NCBI GenBank assembly: GCA_015178975.1
Contig: WHVD01000012.1
Location: 1,240,001-1,304,000 of the forward strand
Direction of reading: 5' to 3'
DNA: 64,000 nt
Source: Hysterangium stoloniferum
Taxonomy: Eukaryota; Basidiomycota; Agaricomycetes; Hysterangiales; Hysterangiaceae
The notes under the pieces are model-generated. The model was not told where the DNA came from and did no database searches. It saw nothing but the letters and a program-made list of their open reading frames with translations. Positions 30,292 through 40,790 of this stretch are shown here, piece after piece (within the stretch, counting starts at the first letter, position 1; each line of letters starts with the position of its first letter). The position numbers and the translations under genes were made by a program.

Positions 30292-31899
30292 CAGTGACTC
30301 ACAAAATTGTCCCTATGTTTTAATTGTTTGATGAATAACTTGAGAGCATCAAAAATATAAACAAAGTGTTGGTGTATCAAACATAGTGTTTGATCATGGT
30401 TATACCACCAAAAAAGAATTATGTAATTCCCATCAATATTCATTGAGATATATGCAATTTAATATAATAACTCATTGGGACAATTTTGTGAGTGTGTATT
30501 AAAAATATAGTAATTGTAATTCTAGTACTTGGTATGACCTCCCTTGGCCTTAATATGTAACTGCTTCTAGTCTTCTAGGCATACTTTCAATTAAATTATG
30601 ACACACCTCTAGTGGAAAATAAGTCCACACTTCCACCACTCTCTCCCATATCCCCCAAACTCCCTTGGGGACTGTTGGATATTTGGATAGCTCTCTCTTG
30701 AGGTGAACCCATTGATATTCAATAGGGCTAATGTCTGGAGATTGTGCAGGCCAGTCTAGGAGAGTGATATTGTTGTCCTCCATCCACTTCTTAGCCTTTT
30801 TTGAGGTATGTTTGGGATCATTATCCTGTTGAAAAATCACCTCCTCTCCAGAAATTCCACTCTCCTCCAAGCTAGGCAGCAAGTGGTCCTCCAAAATAGA
30901 CACTGGTCAGCATTCATCTTCCCCTCAACCTCTGCAAGATGCCCCACTCCATTCCACCCCATACATCCCCATACCATGATGTTTCCTCTACCAAATTTGA
31001 CTGTTCCCTGCACCTCTCTCTGAATCAAACCCTCTCCCTTCTCTTTCCAGACCCACTGCCTCCCATCTGATCCAAACCTGTTGATCTTGGTCTCATCTGA
31101 CCAAATGACCCTCTTCCAGTCCTCCACAGTCCATTCCCTATACTTCTGGGCAAATGCCAATCTTGCCTTTCTATGCTTTACACTAACCAAGGGCTTTTTC
31201 TTCTTCACCACAGCCTTGAATGAGCTTTCCTAAGGATTCTTCTGACTGTTTCTGAGGAAACTGGAGTAGAGATGATAGTGTTGATGTGTTTGGCAGCCTG
31301 AACAGCATTAGCAGCCTTGCCAGTGGTAATTTGTGTAAGGATAACCCTCTGGTCTATGGCAGAAAGCTTGGAAGGATGGCCAGCAGAAGGGGCCTGGTGA
31401 TTGGGAAGGAGGTTTTGAAGTGTTCTAGAGACAGTAGACTTGCCAATACCAAGTTTGGAGGCAATATGACAAGTGAAGATGCCATTAGTTGGCCAGAGAA
31501 AGAATATTTTCTTTCTGAGCAGAGATGGGGTGCATTGGAAATTATGAAGTTCTTAAATGATTAGCCTTGATTATATAGCTTGAATTCAAGTACTCATTAA
31601 GGTTCCAAACCTTAATCAAACTATTTATTAAAATTTGATGAAGGTTTGACAGCAATAGAATTGATGAAACATCAGATTCTGATATTTTCTGATGGAACTC
31701 ACAAAATTGTCCCAATGAGCTATTATATTAAATTACATATATCTCAATGAATGTTGATGGGAGTTACATAATTCTTTTTTTGTGGTATAGCCATGATCAA
31801 ACACTATGTTTGATACACCAACACTTTGTTTATATTTGTTGATGCTCTCAAGTTATTCATCAAACAATCAAAAAGTGTAAAACATTGGGACAATTACTG
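30292..31899 (-). mobile_element. Tc1/mariner transposon 2, both ends present
   Basis: The ends are CAGTGACTCACAAAATTGT and ...ACAATTACTG, with TA on each side (30290-30291 and 31900-31901). The terminal repeats are about 200 bp each (30292-30496 and about 31692-31899). Each has the terminal motif at its outer edge and again, inverted, at its inner edge. The transposase gene lies on the minus strand between them. Confidence 0.9.
30550..31540 (-). pseudogene. Tc1-family DD34E transposase of element 2, decayed
   Basis: The helix-turn-helix part is readable in pieces from about 31540 (LGIGKSTVSRTLQNLLPNH; GKAANAVQAAKHI). The frame from 31211 carries WTVEDWKRVIWSDETKINRF and GNIMVWGCMGW. The next from 30903 carries VIFQQDNDPKHTSKKAKKW and AQSPDISPIEYQW, ending LIESMPRRLEAV. 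Asp and Glu are 34 residues apart. At least two frame changes separate the pieces (near 31211 and near 30890), so the gene is inactive as it stands. It is clearly related to, but distinct from, the other two Tc1 transposases here. Confidence 0.85.
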
Positions 31900-32800
31900 T
31901 ATTTGAAAATTGGAAAAATCTTGAAAAGTTTGAAATCTTCGAAAGTTGAAATAGTCAAAAAGTCAAAAAGTCAAAATCTTCGAAAGTTGAACTAGTTGAA
32001 AGTCAAACTAGTCAAAAAGTCAAAAAGAAGAAGTTGGAAGATAATCGTGTGGTAGAAGAATTGAAAAGTCTCGGATTTTGATTTCTTGTAAATCTTTTTG
32101 GAAATAAATGATTTGACTTGCCCAGATCAAAGCATGCCTCTTTTCCACAATAAAGTCATAATTGACAATTGAATTGGATTTGGATTTCTCAAAGATTGTC
32201 AAAGTAGGTTTGAACAATGTAATGGCCAGATCACTAGTCAATCTCAGGATTGTATTGCTTCACCTGATTGAGTCCTAATACCACTTGACATGACAAGTCC
32301 AGATAATGTGGTTGTGGAAATGATGGATAAAGGGGATGTGAAATGAATTGAATTTGTGGTGTGTGCTCAGAGTGTCCTATGCTTCATCAACAATTGGTAG
32401 TCAGAAAACACTTGACATATCACATACATATATTCACCAACTCTGCCTTGGATGACCAATCTGTGACAAGGTATGTGACAATTGGCTGTCATACCAAAAG
32501 TTGCCACTTTCTTTGGGGAGCTTCCACATCCTGCTTAGCTGCATTAATGCATTTTACCAGGCTCACAGAACTTGGAAGGGTTCGAGTCATCAACTCAGAA
32601 GCAAACAATTTTTTGCAACTGCCACTTCCATGCTTGCTTCCAGTGATGTAGGATATCTTCAGCTTCCTTGACTGCTCCTGATCTATGATCTACATACATT
32701 GGATTTATGAGAGATTTACCATCTGAATAAGCAGTGGTATAGTGGGCACACTTTTTCATTTTGCAACTTCTCCAAACAGTCTAAGACTGTGGTATATGTA
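31900..32800. other. No supported gene; unknown sequence interrupted by Tc1 element 3
   Basis: Positions 31910-32030 are a degenerate tandem of GAAAGT(C/T)AAA-like units. From about 32350 to 32800 the minus strand has protein-like pieces (MYVDHRSGAVKEAEDILHHW near 32640-32700) that continue, across the transposon, with the frame at 36807-37028. So an unknown decayed coding sequence held the target TA. Confidence 0.4.
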
Positions 32801-33556
32801 CAGTGACCCAAAAAAGCATCTGGATGTTTGGTGAAATTGGAAAGAGGGGTTCACAGCTCCAGAAATAAAATAGATAAAAATCAGAAAAAATCAGAAGTAA
32901 GAGGTATATGTACATCTGACCTATATGATGACATGAGCATGACATCATGGCTTTCCTTATCAGGGGAGCAAAAAATGAACAATGGACATGGTGCATCTGG
33001 ATACTTTTTTTGCTCTTGTAATTTACTACCAGTTTTTACCAGTTTCAGTATTTAGTGTATCCCCCCTTGGCCTATCCCCCCTTGGCCTTTAGCACTGCAG
33101 CAACCCTTCTAGGCATGCTCTTGATCAATTCAAGGCATTTCTCCCTTGGAATACCTGTTGATTAGCAAGCACGATATAGTCTCACTCCTGCTATATTCAG
33201 AGCCTAACATAAAGTACCAAGCTAGGCAAGTACACACAATATAATATATATGCCTTTCCATTTAGTTATTTTCTGTTTTACTCTCTGTAATATGCAACAT
33301 ACAATCATAGATAGAACATTAATACCTTAAAAGCTTAGTATTTATAGCTAATGCACCTCAGCTGTTTAGCCCCACTACTGTATACAAACACTGAGGTGAG
33401 ATTACCTTTACACATTCACTTATGTAGATACAATACTTATCATGCATCCTAGATTGCTTTCTGTTATCTAGGTAAATACATAGCTGTTTAGCCCTGCTAC
33501 TGCATGCAAACACTGAGATTGCTATCTGCTATCTAGCTGTCTAGTATATATACTAT

Positions 33557-34786
33557 TGTTGAGATCTGCTAGCCTGGGAATCACAGTACGAGGACTCTCT
33601 ACTGTTGGAGCATAGCCACTAGGAGTAGAGCGGGTAGATACTAAGCCAGTGATATTGCTAGGCCTTCAGATGAGGGATCTACTCCTCATCTGAACTAACT
33701 ATATACTAGTATACATGGTCTGTGCACTGGTCTGTGCATGATGGCGTGCTATAGATCTAGTGAACTCTAACTAAATATATCAATCACATGTGTGAACCGG
33801 CTGGAACCTATACAGTCACAAGACGAGATATGAGATTACGATTAATCATGTTATCATATTCTAACACCACCCCTTAATCGAATATCTCATGACCAATGAG
33901 ATTACTTTTTCGGTTTAGGTTTTGACGAGGAGGTGGTAGCCGCTGGTGTGGAAGTGGATGGGCCTTTCTTCTTGGCACGTGAACGCTCTCTTCTTGACTG
34001 CCGTCGTAACTCAGCAGTGTCTGCAACAAATGCAGCGTACTGAGCGGCAAAGGGGGACAAGGGAGGAGGCTGGGCGATGAGATTGGTGTAAGGAGGAGGA
34101 ACAGGTTGATTTCACCTCTTATTATTCGCCGCAATCCGTTGTCTGACAGCCATGGGACTTTTGGACCGACAGGCCGAAGCTTGGTGTCCTTTGGCTGAGC
34201 ACTTCATGCACTTCACCGATGGTGAGGGTACGGAGGCAGCTTGAGCAGATCCTCCCAATGGAATCTGCCTACCCAGGTCCACTGAAATGGCTTGGATATA
34301 CATGACGATAGCATTGGCCACATTAGTGACGAAAGTCCAGATCAACGTTAATGCTTGGTTGAATCTGGCATTTGACGTCGAGGGTGGGGACTGTTTGAGT
34401 ATCGCATCCAGCTTACTTCGAGCACTGACGATGTCAGTCATGATATCGATATGTCGAATGTAAGTGTTATCTGAAAGTGTTGAGATTTGCTAGCCTGGGA
34501 ATCATAGTACGAGGACTCTCTACTGTTGGAGCATAGCCACTAGGAGTAGAGTGGGTAGATACTAAGCTGGTGATATTGCTAGGCTTTCAGATGAGGGATC
34601 TACTCCTCATCTGAACTAACTATATACTAGTATACATGGTCTGTGCACTGGTCTGTGCACGATGGCATGCTATAAATCTAATGAACTCTAACTAAATATA
34701 TCAATCATATGTGTGAACCAGCTGGAACCTATACAGTCACAAGACGAGATTGAGATTACAATTAATCACATTATCATATTCTAACA
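33557..34786 (-). mobile_element. Short gag-only LTR retrotransposon, 1230 bp, ACTAT target duplication (fossil)
   Basis: Two LTRs of about 310 bp (33557-33866 and 34478-34786) enclose 611 bp. ACTAT flanks the element (33552-33556 and 34787-34791). The LTRs look about 95% alike by eye, and nearly all differences are transitions. The minus-strand interior codes a small gag-like protein with a CCHC knuckle, and there is no room for a polymerase. A purine-rich AAGGGGTGG stands just upstream of the minus-strand 3' LTR. It looks complete for its kind. The nearest known class is the gag-only TR-GAG group described in plants. It would depend on enzymes from another element. Confidence 0.85.
34112..34441 (-). 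CDS. Gag-like protein with CCHC zinc knuckle, in the gag-only element (fossil part)
   Basis: The 109-residue frame starts MTDIVSARSKLDAILKQSPP about 36 bases after the minus-strand 5' LTR. A helical part (NQALTLIWTFVTNVANAIVM) is followed by the zinc knuckle CMKCSAKGHQASAC (C-2-C-4-H-4-C) and a basic end. It is much shorter than usual Ty gag proteins. A second, overlapping-frame stretch (33874-34134) with Pro-rich content follows. I make no claim about how the two relate. Confidence 0.65.
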   Translation of the reverse strand: MTDIVSARSKLDAILKQSPPSTSNARFNQALTLIWTFVTNVANAIVMYIQAISVDLGRQIPLGGSAQAASVPSPSVKCMKCSAKGHQASACRSKSPMAVRQRIAANNKR

Positions 34787-35620
34787 ACTATTCCAACAAT
34801 ACCCTCCCATTCTAGGATATGTTCCAAGTCTTCTCTTCAACTCCCACCATAAGTGTTCTATTGGATTTAGGTCTGAAGACTGTGCATGTGAGTCTAAAAC
34901 CTCCACCTGATGGTCCTTGAACCAATCCTTGGTCAACTTGCAAGTATGTTTAGGATCATTGTCCTGCTGGAAGACAAACCTTTCCCTGTCTATCCCATAA
35001 TACTCCACTGTGTTGAAGATATAGTCCTCCAATATGTCCCTGTACATCTCCCCATCCATCCTCCCATCTACCTTGCACATGTACCCCATACCATGTGCTG
35101 TTATGCATCCCCAAATCATCAGATTCCCCCTTCCAAATTTGATAGTTCCATTGATATGCTGCTAAGTGAGTGCAGAACCTGGTCTTTTCCACACCCACAA
35201 CCTCCCATCAGAGCCCAAATGATTTATTTTGGTCTCATCTGAGAAGATAACCCTAAACCAGTCCTCCTCAGTCCAATGCTGGTACTTGACAGCAAACTCA
35301 TATTGAGCCTTGATGTGTTGGGAGGCAAGAAGGGGTCTTTTGGCCTTCACCACAACCTTCAAATTCTCTTTCTTCAATGCATTGTAAATTGTCTGTGTGC
35401 AGACATTGAGGGAGAGGTGGGACTTGGCCTGGGAGGCATTATCAACCTGTCCAGAGGTGATAGAATGAGCCAGGTGGTGATGATCCCTGGGGGAGAGCTT
35501 GGGAGGACAACCTCTGGAAGGTGTTGGAAATGGACCAGGGAGTTGGGAGTGAATTTCTGATACTGTAGAGTGCCCAATATGGAGTTTAGAAGCAAATTGT
35601 TCTGCAGGAGTGACCCTCCT

Positions 35621-36403
35621 TGTTAAGAGGTGTGCAGAGCTTATCAGAGGGTTTCTGGAGAAACCTGCAGGAAAGCCAGTAGGATGTGGCTTCAGCTTAT
35701 AGGCTCCTGAGATTGTGTTGTCCAATTTCAGACAGGTGCTCCCAGGGAGTCCAGGAGTAGTTGGTGAGTTGAGAGGTTGAGTAACTGATTGAGTTGGAGG
35801 TCAAGAGATAGATATGTAGGTCGGAGCCTGTGGGCTCTGACAGGATAAATAGCAGTGTGTTTCAAAGAGGGATAGAGCAGGAAATCTAAGCTGAGAACTT
35901 AGTTGATTTTCTGACCAGATTGTATGTACAACATTAGCTAGTTTATATAGACTGCTGAGTGTATGCAGTACCAAATCTAGTAATAATGAGATCCAAACAA
36001 GTAATCATGAAATGAGATAAGTAAATACCAAGTTTGGTGTTAGGAATGGAATAGAGTCCGAAATGTGACAGGTCATTAGACCATAATGGGAATGGAGCGG
36101 GAGCAGCATCCAAATTGTGACAGGTCATTTGTCCATAATGGGAACAGGGCTCAGTTAGAGAGCTGATGGGTTTTCTGAGCAGAGTCTGGTGACTGGTATA
36201 TGGGACAGGGTCAGAGATATGTAGACAGGAGTGGGTTCTGGTGGATATTCCGGTGACTGATACATGAAGTAATGAAGGCCAAGCATGGACATGTCTGATA
36301 TCTGGAGTCCAGCAGGTATTCCAGTAAACTGATAATTGGTGTGTGTAGGGTGTGGGTGCATATAAGTTAGTGCCCAGAGTCTGGCGGTTTTCTGGTTGTA
36401 ACA
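35621..36403. mobile_element. Solo LTR K1, 783 bp, CTCCT target duplication (fossil)
   Basis: It starts TGTTAAGAGGTGTGC and ends TGGTTGTAACA, with CTCCT at 35616-35620 and 36404-36408. It is similar over most of its length to K2 (56659-57496) and carries the shared LTR motif TGGCTTCAGCTTATAGGCT at 35688-35705. Confidence 0.85.
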
Positions 36404-36804
36404 CTCCTGGAGAACAGAAATGACAGAGTCTTGTTTCAGCAGAGTACTTCTTCATAATGTGGTGGGAGGGTGAAATGAGGTAAAGGTTCATATAAATGTG
36501 TTATTTAAACATGTGGTCACATGACCTTGTTGAACCTAACCAGAAATTCCCACAGTCATATGAACCTTAGTTGAGTTTCATGTATCAGTTGACAGAGCAA
36601 AAAAGTGTCTGGATGCACCCTCTCCATTGTTCATTTTTTACTCTCCTGATAAGCAAAGCTATTATGTCATGTTTATGTCATAATATAGGTCAGATGTATA
36701 CCTCTTACTTCTGATTTTCTCTGATTTTTTTCTATTTTATTTCTGGAGCTGTGAACCCCTCTTTCCAAGTTCACCAAATATCCAGATGCTGTTTTGGGTC
36801 ATTG

Positions 36805-38054
36805 TACAACTCATAGTTTATCTCCAAGTATAGATTCAAGACTTTGTTTGATTGAAATTGTAACACTTTTGATTTTCCTTTTGGTGCAAAAACCTTGCTT
36901 GAAATCACATTGATATCCTTATTGTCAGGTCTCAAAGGAATTAATTCCACCCAATCTTTAAAACACAACTGCAAGTCATCAATGGAGAGAGGCTGATTTT
37001 TGGACCACTTGGCAAAGAGAAGTAGCAATGTAAAGTATGCAACTGCTTTGAGATTCCTGACACCAAAGTGGAGAGGGATGTTTGATATTGTTTCTGAAAT
37101 GTTCTGTTAGAGTCTTTCTATTGAATGATGAAGCTGACAGCACCAGTTACATTTACTTTATACTGAGACCATCTGGGGGTTTGTAATCTGGTTTCAATGA
37201 CATCATCATAACTTTTATCACCACCACTTCATTCTAATGTGCTGAAGATGCCTTTCAGGCAAAGAATTGTTGCATCTCATCATACAACTTACATGTGGTG
37301 CTACTGTATATACTTCCAACCATAGTCTGCTCACATTTCATAATTGGACACAAATTTTGGGACAACTATTGATTGAATCCCTCCTTGAAACATATTCTGA
37401 TAAGCATGTCTTTGGACTGTGAAACATCAGAGTGCTTTGGCCAGGGAAGACTCTGGTGTGTCACTTGGCTGCCTACATGACCTAGAGCTGACCTGAATGA
37501 CTGCAATACCACCATAGCTGCAGAGTGGACCTGTGTGCTAACTTATAATGGATGATTGTTACCTACCAAATGTAATTTTCAGTTCTGGTTGATGCTGCAT
37601 AAAAATCATAATTAGGCAATCCATACCCTGCCTTTGAGCTGCTGCAACTGCCTTTTGTGTAGTGGTGACATTGATCATCTGATGCTCCAGAGTAATCTGC
37701 TGAGGTAGATTTCATGCACTTACATAACAAGAGCTGTCAGAACAGAAATGGAAGAGCATGGCCCAAAAAGGAAATAGCTTGAGTATGAGTTGTCAGGGCA
37801 CCATCATCAGGGATGCTGGTGTCAGAGGCACTGAATGGTGGGCTGCCAAAAAGGTGAATACTGCAAGTGGGGTTCCCAAAGTGATGGTTCCTAACAACTT
37901 TACATAAACAATAGCTAATTTCTTTTTTTAAATTTCTCTTCATTTTTCTTACAAAAATATGTAGATTTCAAATACTTTAATAATCTACAAATGCTAAGAA
38001 ATAGTCAAAAATGCCCACCCCAAGTCAGGCTGTTCTCTGAGGATACCATATTTG
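36805..38054. other. Decayed unknown coding sequence, then no gene
   Basis: The minus-strand frame 36771-37028 (LLLFAKWSKNQPLSIDDLQL, FKDWVELIPLRPDNKD) looks protein-like and seems to be the upstream part of the sequence cut by Tc1 element 3. I do not recognise it. Beyond 37050 the frames are short. Nothing else can be supported. Confidence 0.35.
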
Positions 38055-38366
38055 TGTTAGAATATGGGAATAAAACAATTAGTATTAATCTCATATCTCA
38101 TCTTGTGACTGCATAGATCTGACCAGTTCATAACCATGTGATAGTTATATTTAGTTTGTGTTCACTAGTCCATAGTATGCATGAATGTGTAGTGCACAGA
38201 CCAGTGCACAGACCATGTATTCTAGTATATAGTCTAGTCCAGTTGAGGAGTAGGATCCTCATCTGGAAGCCTAGTCATATCACCAGTGTTACTCCTACAC
38301 TGTTCATAGTACCTAGGAAGAAAGTCCTTGTACTGTGATTCTCCCCACTTGCAGAATATTTTAACA
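38055..38366. mobile_element. Solo LTR of the gag-only family, ATTTG target duplication (fossil)
   Basis: The ends are TGTTAGAATATGGG and ...GAATATTTTAACA, with ATTTG on both sides (38050-38054 and 38367-38371). In plus reading it matches the minus-strand LTR of the element at 33557-34786, sharing CTCATATCTC, CAGACCAGTGCACAGACCAT and GAGGAGTAG. It shows that the family has more than one insertion. It is more diverged than the two LTRs of the complete copy. Confidence 0.85.
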
Positions 38367-38371
38367 ATTTG

Positions 38372-39253
38372 GGCACTTAGTTTCAATAACACCTTGCTAT
38401 TCTGTATAATTTAAGTATTATGTCATTTATATTTCCACATATTGTTAGGATTGTCACTTTTTCAGGCCCCCACAGCTTGTTTTCACTCTGACAACCCTCC
38501 AGCATCCCAATATCAGTACCTCCAACTACAGCATACAGTAATTGCCTGTACCACCCCAATATGGTTTACTATAGAGTACCCTTTTAAACATTCCATTCTG
38601 CTCCATCCCAACACTTTCCCATCATTTGCATTATGTGTACACATCATTTGCCATTTTCAACCCTTTTAGTATTTTCCTATTACCTTGCATTTAGTTCCTA
38701 TTGTCCCTCCATCCTGTCACTTGCTTCATTTGGTCCATTTGTCTTCTACCCTTCATGATCAGCCTCCTGATCACCTATCTCATTTTAGTATATAACTCTC
38801 ATTTTATATGTTATAGTTCTTTAGTTTGAATATCAACTTACAGTAAGTTCCCCTATTCTTTTGCTTAATCCTCTTCAAGATGTCATCAGCCAGCTGAGAC
38901 TCTTATCACTCTGACTCTTAGCATTTGGGCCACCCTGTTGATTAAGCTAAGTGTGGACTTTTAGTCTATTACATACTACTTACTTATTTTAAAATACTGA
39001 AGCACTCCAATAGTTCATGCAAGGATGCAACACATAAATTGAAGCCAAGTTCCACTTGCCCTGTAGAATGGGAACTCCCAGTTATGTAAGTACATACATT
39101 CTAATTCTATGGACCCCCAGAGTCCTGTCCTCTTTAGCCTTTAGACTTTAACACATATTTATAACTCTGAGCAGAGGAATCAAAAAGTAGAGTAAGTATA
39201 TTGGGCATCAATGACTCTGTGTATGACTCCCTTCTGCTAGATTGCCTGCTAAT
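38372..39253. other. Probable LTR-derived sequence, ends not resolved
   Basis: TGTTAGGATTGTCAC at about 38445 and the inverse of the shared LTR motif near 39008-39035 (CACATAAATTGAAGCCAAG) suggest an old LTR in the opposite orientation. I could not find a matching end or target duplication. No gene is supported. Confidence 0.4.
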
Positions 39254-40790
39254 TGTTAAGATCTAAGCTAAAAGGGAGAAGAGAGGCTCTAGTCAGAGGG
39301 CTGATGATGGTAACTAAGTCACTTGGGGGGCTGACAATAGAGATTGTACTAGTTGAAAAGTCCAACTCTATAAATGTAGTGGAGCTTGGCTTCAACATAT
39401 GTGTTGTGCCCTCATACAAACTGTTAGGGTGCTCTGGTATTTCAAACAGAGTTGTGATGTATCCAGTATATTTTCATGAATTTTTCCTTAATTTTTCGGG
39501 ATTTATTTCTCTTTATTTATTTTATTTTATTTTATTTATTATTTCAAGAATTATGCTATTTCCTTTTAACCTTGCATACTCAAAGCTTTGAATGATGTCA
39601 CATTACATAATCGAAGCCTAGAGTGGTCGAAATATATTTATAATAAAGCCGGGTTATCTAGTTTTGGGTGGCCAGGTTTTTATTATATTATATTACTAGA
39701 TATACATATGTATGTGCATTATTATTGCTCGATCATGTGACATCATGTGACAATGTGTTCACAAGCCATTGCATATAGTTTTCGCAGCTGCCCAGCTGGG
39801 TTTACTTCCATTTCGGCCACCTGGCCTATTTTGCTTCCACTCTTGGCCATCCTGGACATATCTTCTGACTCAAACAGCTCGGATCTTCAAGTCAGGTGAT
39901 AGCTATGATATCATAGCAGAATTATGGAAACCTGTAGAAGCTTCTAATAATTTCCTATTTAGTTATTTAGATATTATTAAGCAGAACTCTCTACATGTAT
40001 AAAAGGAGGCCTAAATCTTGAATAAAATCAATCTACTTTACTACTATCAACAGCACCAGCTCAGAAGCAACAGCCTTCATACTAAAGGACAGAATAGCCT
40101 TAGTGTGAAATTATCTAACTGCAAGCACCTACACTTGCATAATCTTGAACTCTTTGTCAGCACTCTTGAACTTAGTTAATTCATCTAAGTTCCCTCAGCT
40201 TCCTGGAAACTTTAGGCTTACTAATCACTTAAGTAAATCTAAATTCTTATTACTGAAATCCCTGCCCATTTAGATTATTCAAGAGCCCACATTAACAGCA
40301 CAGTTAATTGATCTTTAAACAAACACTTGGATATTTGACTCTCGGACAATCTCTCTATTTATAAATTATTTAACAGCTTGTTAAATCTTTATAAATAGTA
40401 AACTAAAAGGCTACAAGAAAGTGAAGGCTTACAACAAGTTTCCGCCGACTTATTGCACATACATTCAGCTCCCAAACCTTTATTCTCAAGGAGAACTTAA
40501 CTTTCATAGAGACATATTGACTTTAGTTGTTTAAGCTTAATAGTGCAGCTAATTAATCTATCAGTATTTAAATTACTGGACCTTTATTTGTTTATTTCTT
40601 GAATCCCTCGCCATGTCAACATTTGCATTTGTTAACTATTTGAGAGAGTAAATAGCCGAATCCATTACAAGAGTGGATAGTACAATAGGAAATGAAGATC
40701 AACACTTAGCTCAGTCGACTGGGAGGCCAAATTACTAAGAGTCATGAGGTAAGAGGTTGTGGCTTGCTGTAGATGCCTTTGAGAGTATTA
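39254..40790. mobile_element. Solo LTR remnant (TGTTAAGATCTAAGC), split by the LTR at 39453 (fossil)
   Basis: Positions 39254-39452 and 40670-40790 together match 15358-15640. The shared LTR motif GGAGCTTGGCTTCAACATAT lies at 39382-39401. The right end is not resolved. Confidence 0.55.
39453..40669. mobile_element. Solo LTR S1, 1217 bp, AGAGT target duplication (fossil)
   Basis: The ends are TGTGATGTATCCAGTATA and ...GAATCCATTACA, with AGAGT on both sides (39448-39452, 40670-40674). It is related, in inverse orientation, to S2 at 59137-61017; both carry the AAGCACCTACACTTGCA block in one orientation or the other. A TATAAAAGG box lies at about 39998 with a CAATAAAA-like stretch following. Confidence 0.85.

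Larger units (their letters stand above)
33156..34798. mobile_element. Solo LTR, about 408 bp of its own, ATACC target duplication (fossil)
   Basis: The ends are TGTTGATTAGCAAGC and ...ATTCCAACA, with ATACC on both sides (33151-33155 and 34799-34803). Seven bases before its right end it received the gag-only element 33557-34786. It has an internal duplication around AGCTGTTTAGCCC (33363 and 33482). Confidence 0.85.
33060..36458 (-). pseudogene. Tc1-family DD34E transposase of element 3, split by LTR insertions
   Basis: The start region is near 36458 (MKKYSAETRLCHFC) and is cut by the LTR at 35621-36403. It continues with TPAEQFASKLHIGHSTVSEI (helix-turn-helix), KVVVKAKRPLLASQHIKAQ and VIFSDETKINHLGSDGRLW, then, in another frame from 35119, MIWGCITAHGMGY, FVFQQDNDPKHTCKLTKDW and SSDLNPIEHLWWELKRR. 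The last part (33060-33150), beyond the second LTR insertion, codes REKCLELIKSMPRRVAAVLK. Asp and Glu are 34 residues apart. A frame change lies near 35119-35165. Confidence 0.85.
32801..36804 (-). mobile_element. Tc1/mariner transposon 3, carrying three later insertions
   Basis: The ends CAGTGACCCAAAAAAGCATC and ...TTTTGGGTCATTG are flanked by TA (32799-32800, 36805-36806). The terminal repeats are about 210 bp. Its own length without insertions would be about 1.6 kb. A solo LTR (33156-34798) holding a gag-only element (33557-34786), and another solo LTR (35621-36403), lie within the transposase gene. Confidence 0.9.
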
